Position numbers and translations under genes: made by a program. The notes beneath the pieces were generated by a model. It did no database searches, was not told the origin of the DNA, and saw only the letters and a program-made list of their open reading frames with translations. Positions 61,436 to 64,000 of a stretch of DNA of 64,000 nt are shown piece by piece. Source of the stretch: Erythrobacteraceae bacterium CCH12-C2 (GTDB lineage: Bacteria; Pseudomonadota; Alphaproteobacteria; Sphingomonadales; Sphingomonadaceae); the NCBI GenBank assembly GCA_001556995.1, contig LSKF01000120.1:1-64000 (forward strand), given 5' to 3'. How positions within the stretch are numbered: the first letter of the stretch is position 1; every line of letters begins with the position of its first letter.

Positions 61436-61687
61436 TGCGCGCAATGGTAAAGGCGCGATGCCGATCGCCAAGTGAATTGTTACGCAGCGGCATGGGGTAA
61501 ATGCCCCATTGCATCATCATGTCCATCATTTTGCGGGGGAGAATCATCGCAACTAATTGCCGCCAAACTGTTGCCTTGCCGCAACAATCATTCGACTTTT
61601 TGGGCCTCGGTTGCATTTTTGTTGCATCACCAACGCTCCCGCGCGTTCATATCGCATCGCAAAATATAAGTCATAAAGGTGGTCATC
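61436..61687. promoter_or_regulatory. Divergent promoter region of permease and TonB receptor
   Basis: These 252 bases carry no gene. A dyad ATGGGG (61492-61497) / CCCCAT (61504-61509) with a 6-base loop lies about 180 bases before the receptor start. Two TTGCAT direct repeats lie near 61610-61627, and the last 60 bases are AT-rich. AAAGGTGG at 61676-61683 serves as ribosome site for the receptor ATG. Confidence 0.45.
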
Positions 61688-64000
61688 ATGCGAATTCGCG
61701 CTCTCCTTCTTGCCTCGCTTGTCATGCCTGCAACGCCTGCCTTCGCGCAGGACGAGGAAACGCAGGCGACCGACGCCGGACAGGCGATCATCGTGACGGG
61801 TTCGCGCCGTGCCGACCGCACCGTCGGTGACAGCGCCGTGCCGATCGATCTCATCACCGCCGATCAGCTGAACAATTCCGGCTTAACCGAAACCGCGCGC
61901 CTGCTGCGCGATCTGGTGCCGAGTCTCAACTTCCCGCAGCCCTCGATCACCGACGGTACCGACGTGATCCGACCCGCCACCTTGCGCGGATTGGGCGCGG
62001 ACCAGACCCTCGTGCTCATCAACGGCAAGCGCCGCCATGCCTCGGCGCTGCTCAACATCAATGGCTCGGTCGGGCGCGGGACGCAGGCGGTCGACATCAA
62101 CTTCATCCCGGCTTCCGCGATTGGCCAGATCGAAGTGCTGCGCGATGGCGCGGCGGCGCAATATGGCTCGGACGCGATCGCCGGGGTGATCAACTTCCAG
62201 CTCAACAACGCGCGGAAGGGCGCAACATTCTCGGCCACCTATGGCGGCTATGTCACCAATATCGACGGGGTGAACGAGATTACCGGCCTCGTGATTGGCG
62301 CCAACGGCCAGCCCACGCTGGCACCCGATGGCACGCTGGCCGTGAACGATACGGGCAAGAAGCTCAGCGTGACCGATGGCGGGGTGCTGACGCTATCATC
62401 GAACTTTGGCCTTCCGCTCGGCGCAGACGGGTTCATCAACCTGACCGCAGAGTATCGCGACCGCGATGACACCAACCGCACCGGCTATGACCGACGCACG
62501 CAGTACAATATCGTCGGCGGTCTGCGTGACCCGCGCGAGCAGACCTTTGACCGCCGCTCGCACCGATATGGCGATGCGCGGACCGAGGATTTCTCGCTGT
62601 TTGCCAATATGGGCATCCCGCTGGATGATCAGGTCGAATTCTATGCGTTTGGCGGCTATGGCGAACGGCGCGGGAATTCCGCCGGCTTCTATCGCATCCC
62701 CTCGGATGCGCGCAACGTCGTGGCCATCTATCCCGATGGGTTCCTGCCGGAAATTGACACGCTTTCGAAGGACTGGTCCATCACCGGCGGCATTCGCGGC
62801 GAACTGGGCGGGTGGGATTTCGATCTTTCGGCGCAATATGGCCAGAATCAGGTCGATTACCGCGTGCTCAATTCGCTCAATGCTTCGCTCGGCGCGGCCA
62901 GCCCCACAGAGTTTGACGCTGGCGGTCTGAAATACACCCAATGGATCAACAATTTCGGTGTTACCCGCGATATCGAAGGCCTGTTCGATCGCACCACGCT
63001 GGCCTTCGGTCTGGAGTACCGGCGCGAATCCTTCCAGGTCAGCCCGGGTGAGCCGGATAGCTTCCGCTTTGGCGGCGTGCGGGTGAACCAGAACAACCCG
63101 CTCAACACCAGCACCGCGGGCGCGGCGCCGGGCAGCCAGGTGTTCCCCGGCTTTCAGCCGACCATCGGTGGCGTTTCGGTCGTGGGCGTCAATGCCCGCG
63201 AGAACTTCTCGGCCTATGCCGAACTCGATATCGACCTGATCCCGCAGTGGAACCTGCAGCTTGCAGGCCGTTATGAGGACTATTCCGACTTTGGCAGCGA
63301 CTGGAACGGCAAGATTGCCACCCGGTTTGAAATCACCGACTGGTTGGCGATCCGCGGCGCGGCTTCGACTGGGTTCCGCGCCCCGGGCGTCGCTCAGCAG
63401 TTCTTCGCCGCCGCTGCGACCAACAACGTGGCAGGCGTGCTGGTCGACGCCGTGACCCTGCCGGTCGGGAACCCGGTCGCTCAGGCACTCGGCGCATCGC
63501 CGCTCAAGCCCGAAACCGCATTCAACTGGTCGGTTGGTACGGTCTTGAGCCCGTTTGCGCGCTTCAACCTTACGGTTGACTGGTTCCAGATCGATATTGA
63601 TGACCGCATCGTCCTGACCGAGAACCTCTCGGCAACCCGCGATGCCAATGGCAATCCGAGCGGCACCGGCGCGGGGCGCGCGATTGCGACGATCCTCAAC
63701 AATGCCGGGTTCAACACCATCTCGGCGGCCCGTTTCTTCATCAACGGGATCGACACCCGCACCCGCGGGGTCGACGCGATTGCAACCTACCGGATGGACA
63801 TTGGCAGCTCGGGCAAGCTCAATCTGACCGCGGGCTACAACTGGACCGACAATGAGATCACCGGCCGCAACGATACGCCGGGCGCGCTCAATCAGGTGCC
63901 GGGGGTCGTGCTGTTCGGGCGTCTGGAATCGCTGCGCATCGAGCAGGGCCAGCCGCGCGACCGGATCAATCTCGGCCTCGATTATTCGCAGGACTGGGTT
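61688..64000 (+). CDS. TonB-dependent receptor, truncated by window end
   Basis: The first 771 codons of an outer-membrane receptor, open through the right edge. Signal peptide 1-20 (ends AFAQ), a TonB box AIIVTGSR, then the plug (about 45-175, with LLRDLVPSLNFPQPS, RPATLRGLGADQTLVLINGKRRH and EVLRDGAAAQYGSDAIAGVINF) and the beginning of the barrel. This subtype with the GKRRH plug loop differs from the carbohydrate-type receptor at 43293 and resembles siderophore/metabolite receptors of sphingomonads. Substrate unknown. Confidence 0.9.
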   Translation, partial: MRIRALLLASLVMPATPAFAQDEETQATDAGQAIIVTGSRRADRTVGDSAVPIDLITADQLNNSGLTETARLLRDLVPSLNFPQPSITDGTDVIRPATLRGLGADQTLVLINGKRRHASALLNINGSVGRGTQAVDINFIPASAIGQIEVLRDGAAAQYGSDAIAGVINFQLNNARKGATFSATYGGYVTNIDGVNEITGLVIGANGQPTLAPDGTLAVNDTGKKLSVTDGGVLTLSSNFGLPLGADGFINLTAEYRDRDDTNRTGYDRRTQYNIVGGLRDPREQTFDRRSHRYGDARTEDFSLFANMGIPLDDQVEFYAFGGYGERRGNSAGFYRIPSDARNVVAIYPDGFLPEIDTLSKDWSITGGIRGELGGWDFDLSAQYGQNQVDYRVLNSLNASLGAASPTEFDAGGLKYTQWINNFGVTRDIEGLFDRTTLAFGLEYRRESFQVSPGEPDSFRFGGVRVNQNNPLNTSTAGAAPGSQVFPGFQPTIGGVSVVGVNARENFSAYAELDIDLIPQWNLQLAGRYEDYSDFGSDWNGKIATRFEITDWLAIRGAASTGFRAPGVAQQFFAAAATNNVAGVLVDAVTLPVGNPVAQALGASPLKPETAFNWSVGTVLSPFARFNLTVDWFQIDIDDRIVLTENLSATRDANGNPSGTGAGRAIATILNNAGFNTISAARFFINGIDTRTRGVDAIATYRMDIGSSGKLNLTAGYNWTDNEITGRNDTPGALNQVPGVVLFGRLESLRIEQGQPRDRINLGLDYSQDWV

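Noticed and set aside
1..64000. CRISPR arrays, tRNA and rRNA genes, insertion sequences, prophage
   Set aside because: No regularly spaced repeats, no T-loop or acceptor patterns, no transposase or phage genes were seen.

Overview
This is a GC-rich (roughly 65%), gene-dense alphaproteobacterial chromosome segment, most likely from Sphingomonadales and probably Erythrobacteraceae (Erythrobacter/Porphyrobacter-like). The placement rests on gene order (rpmF-plsX-fabH-ihfA-merR; nfu...tsaB-rimI-mucR-fur-plsC; phoH-ybeY-corC), two large TonB-dependent receptors, a tryptophan-halogenase-type flavoenzyme beside a glucan locus, and an AppA-like BLUF photoreceptor of the kind found in phototrophic alphaproteobacteria. 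I found no rRNA, tRNA, CRISPR array, insertion sequence or prophage.

Layout. 1-5.3 kb: small genes, then the lipid/translation block rpmF, plsX, fabH, ihfA and a MerR regulator. 5.3-5.9 kb: a BrnT/BrnA toxin-antitoxin pair. 6.0-11.6 kb (minus): dciA, two DsbA-like thiol oxidoreductases and smc, with mutY divergent. 12.7-20.8 kb: a small membrane protein with a palindromic operator at its start codon, a Tat-exported serine hydrolase, nudC, a FrnE-like DsbA protein, DUF1489, mgtE, a cyclophilin, a lipoprotein hydrolase and miaB. 21.9-25.8 kb: phoH, ybeY, corC and a LysR regulator. 25.8-30.1 kb (minus): nfu, nitroreductase, tsaB, rimI, mucR, fur, plsC. 30.2-38.2 kb: an M16 protease, type II DAHP synthase, egtB and egtD for ergothioneine, and a flavin amine oxidase.

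38.2-41.6 kb holds an unusual module: a PLP enzyme of unrecognised family divergent from an ATP-grasp ligase that overlaps a MobA-like nucleotidyltransferase. 41.6-52.3 kb is a beta-glucan utilisation locus: halogenase-like flavoprotein (divergent), TonB receptor, GH16 glucanase, LacI regulator, MFS transporter and GH3 beta-glucosidase. Two similar LacI-type operators, upstream of the receptor and of GH3, tie it into a likely regulon. 52.3-58.0 kb (minus): a DUF1800/DUF1501 pair, a secreted alkylsulfatase and psd. 58.1-59.1 kb (minus): the BLUF-SCHIC photoreceptor. The window ends with a Tat-exported HisC-like aminotransferase, a TauE/SafE permease and a second TonB receptor cut by the window edge.

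The most interesting items are the BLUF-SCHIC protein with repeated half-sites upstream, the PLP/ATP-grasp/nucleotidyltransferase module, the operator-linked halogenase/glucan locus, a MucR homologue that has lost its zinc ligands, and the exported aminotransferase. All functions are inferred from motif recognition and context; no database search was run.
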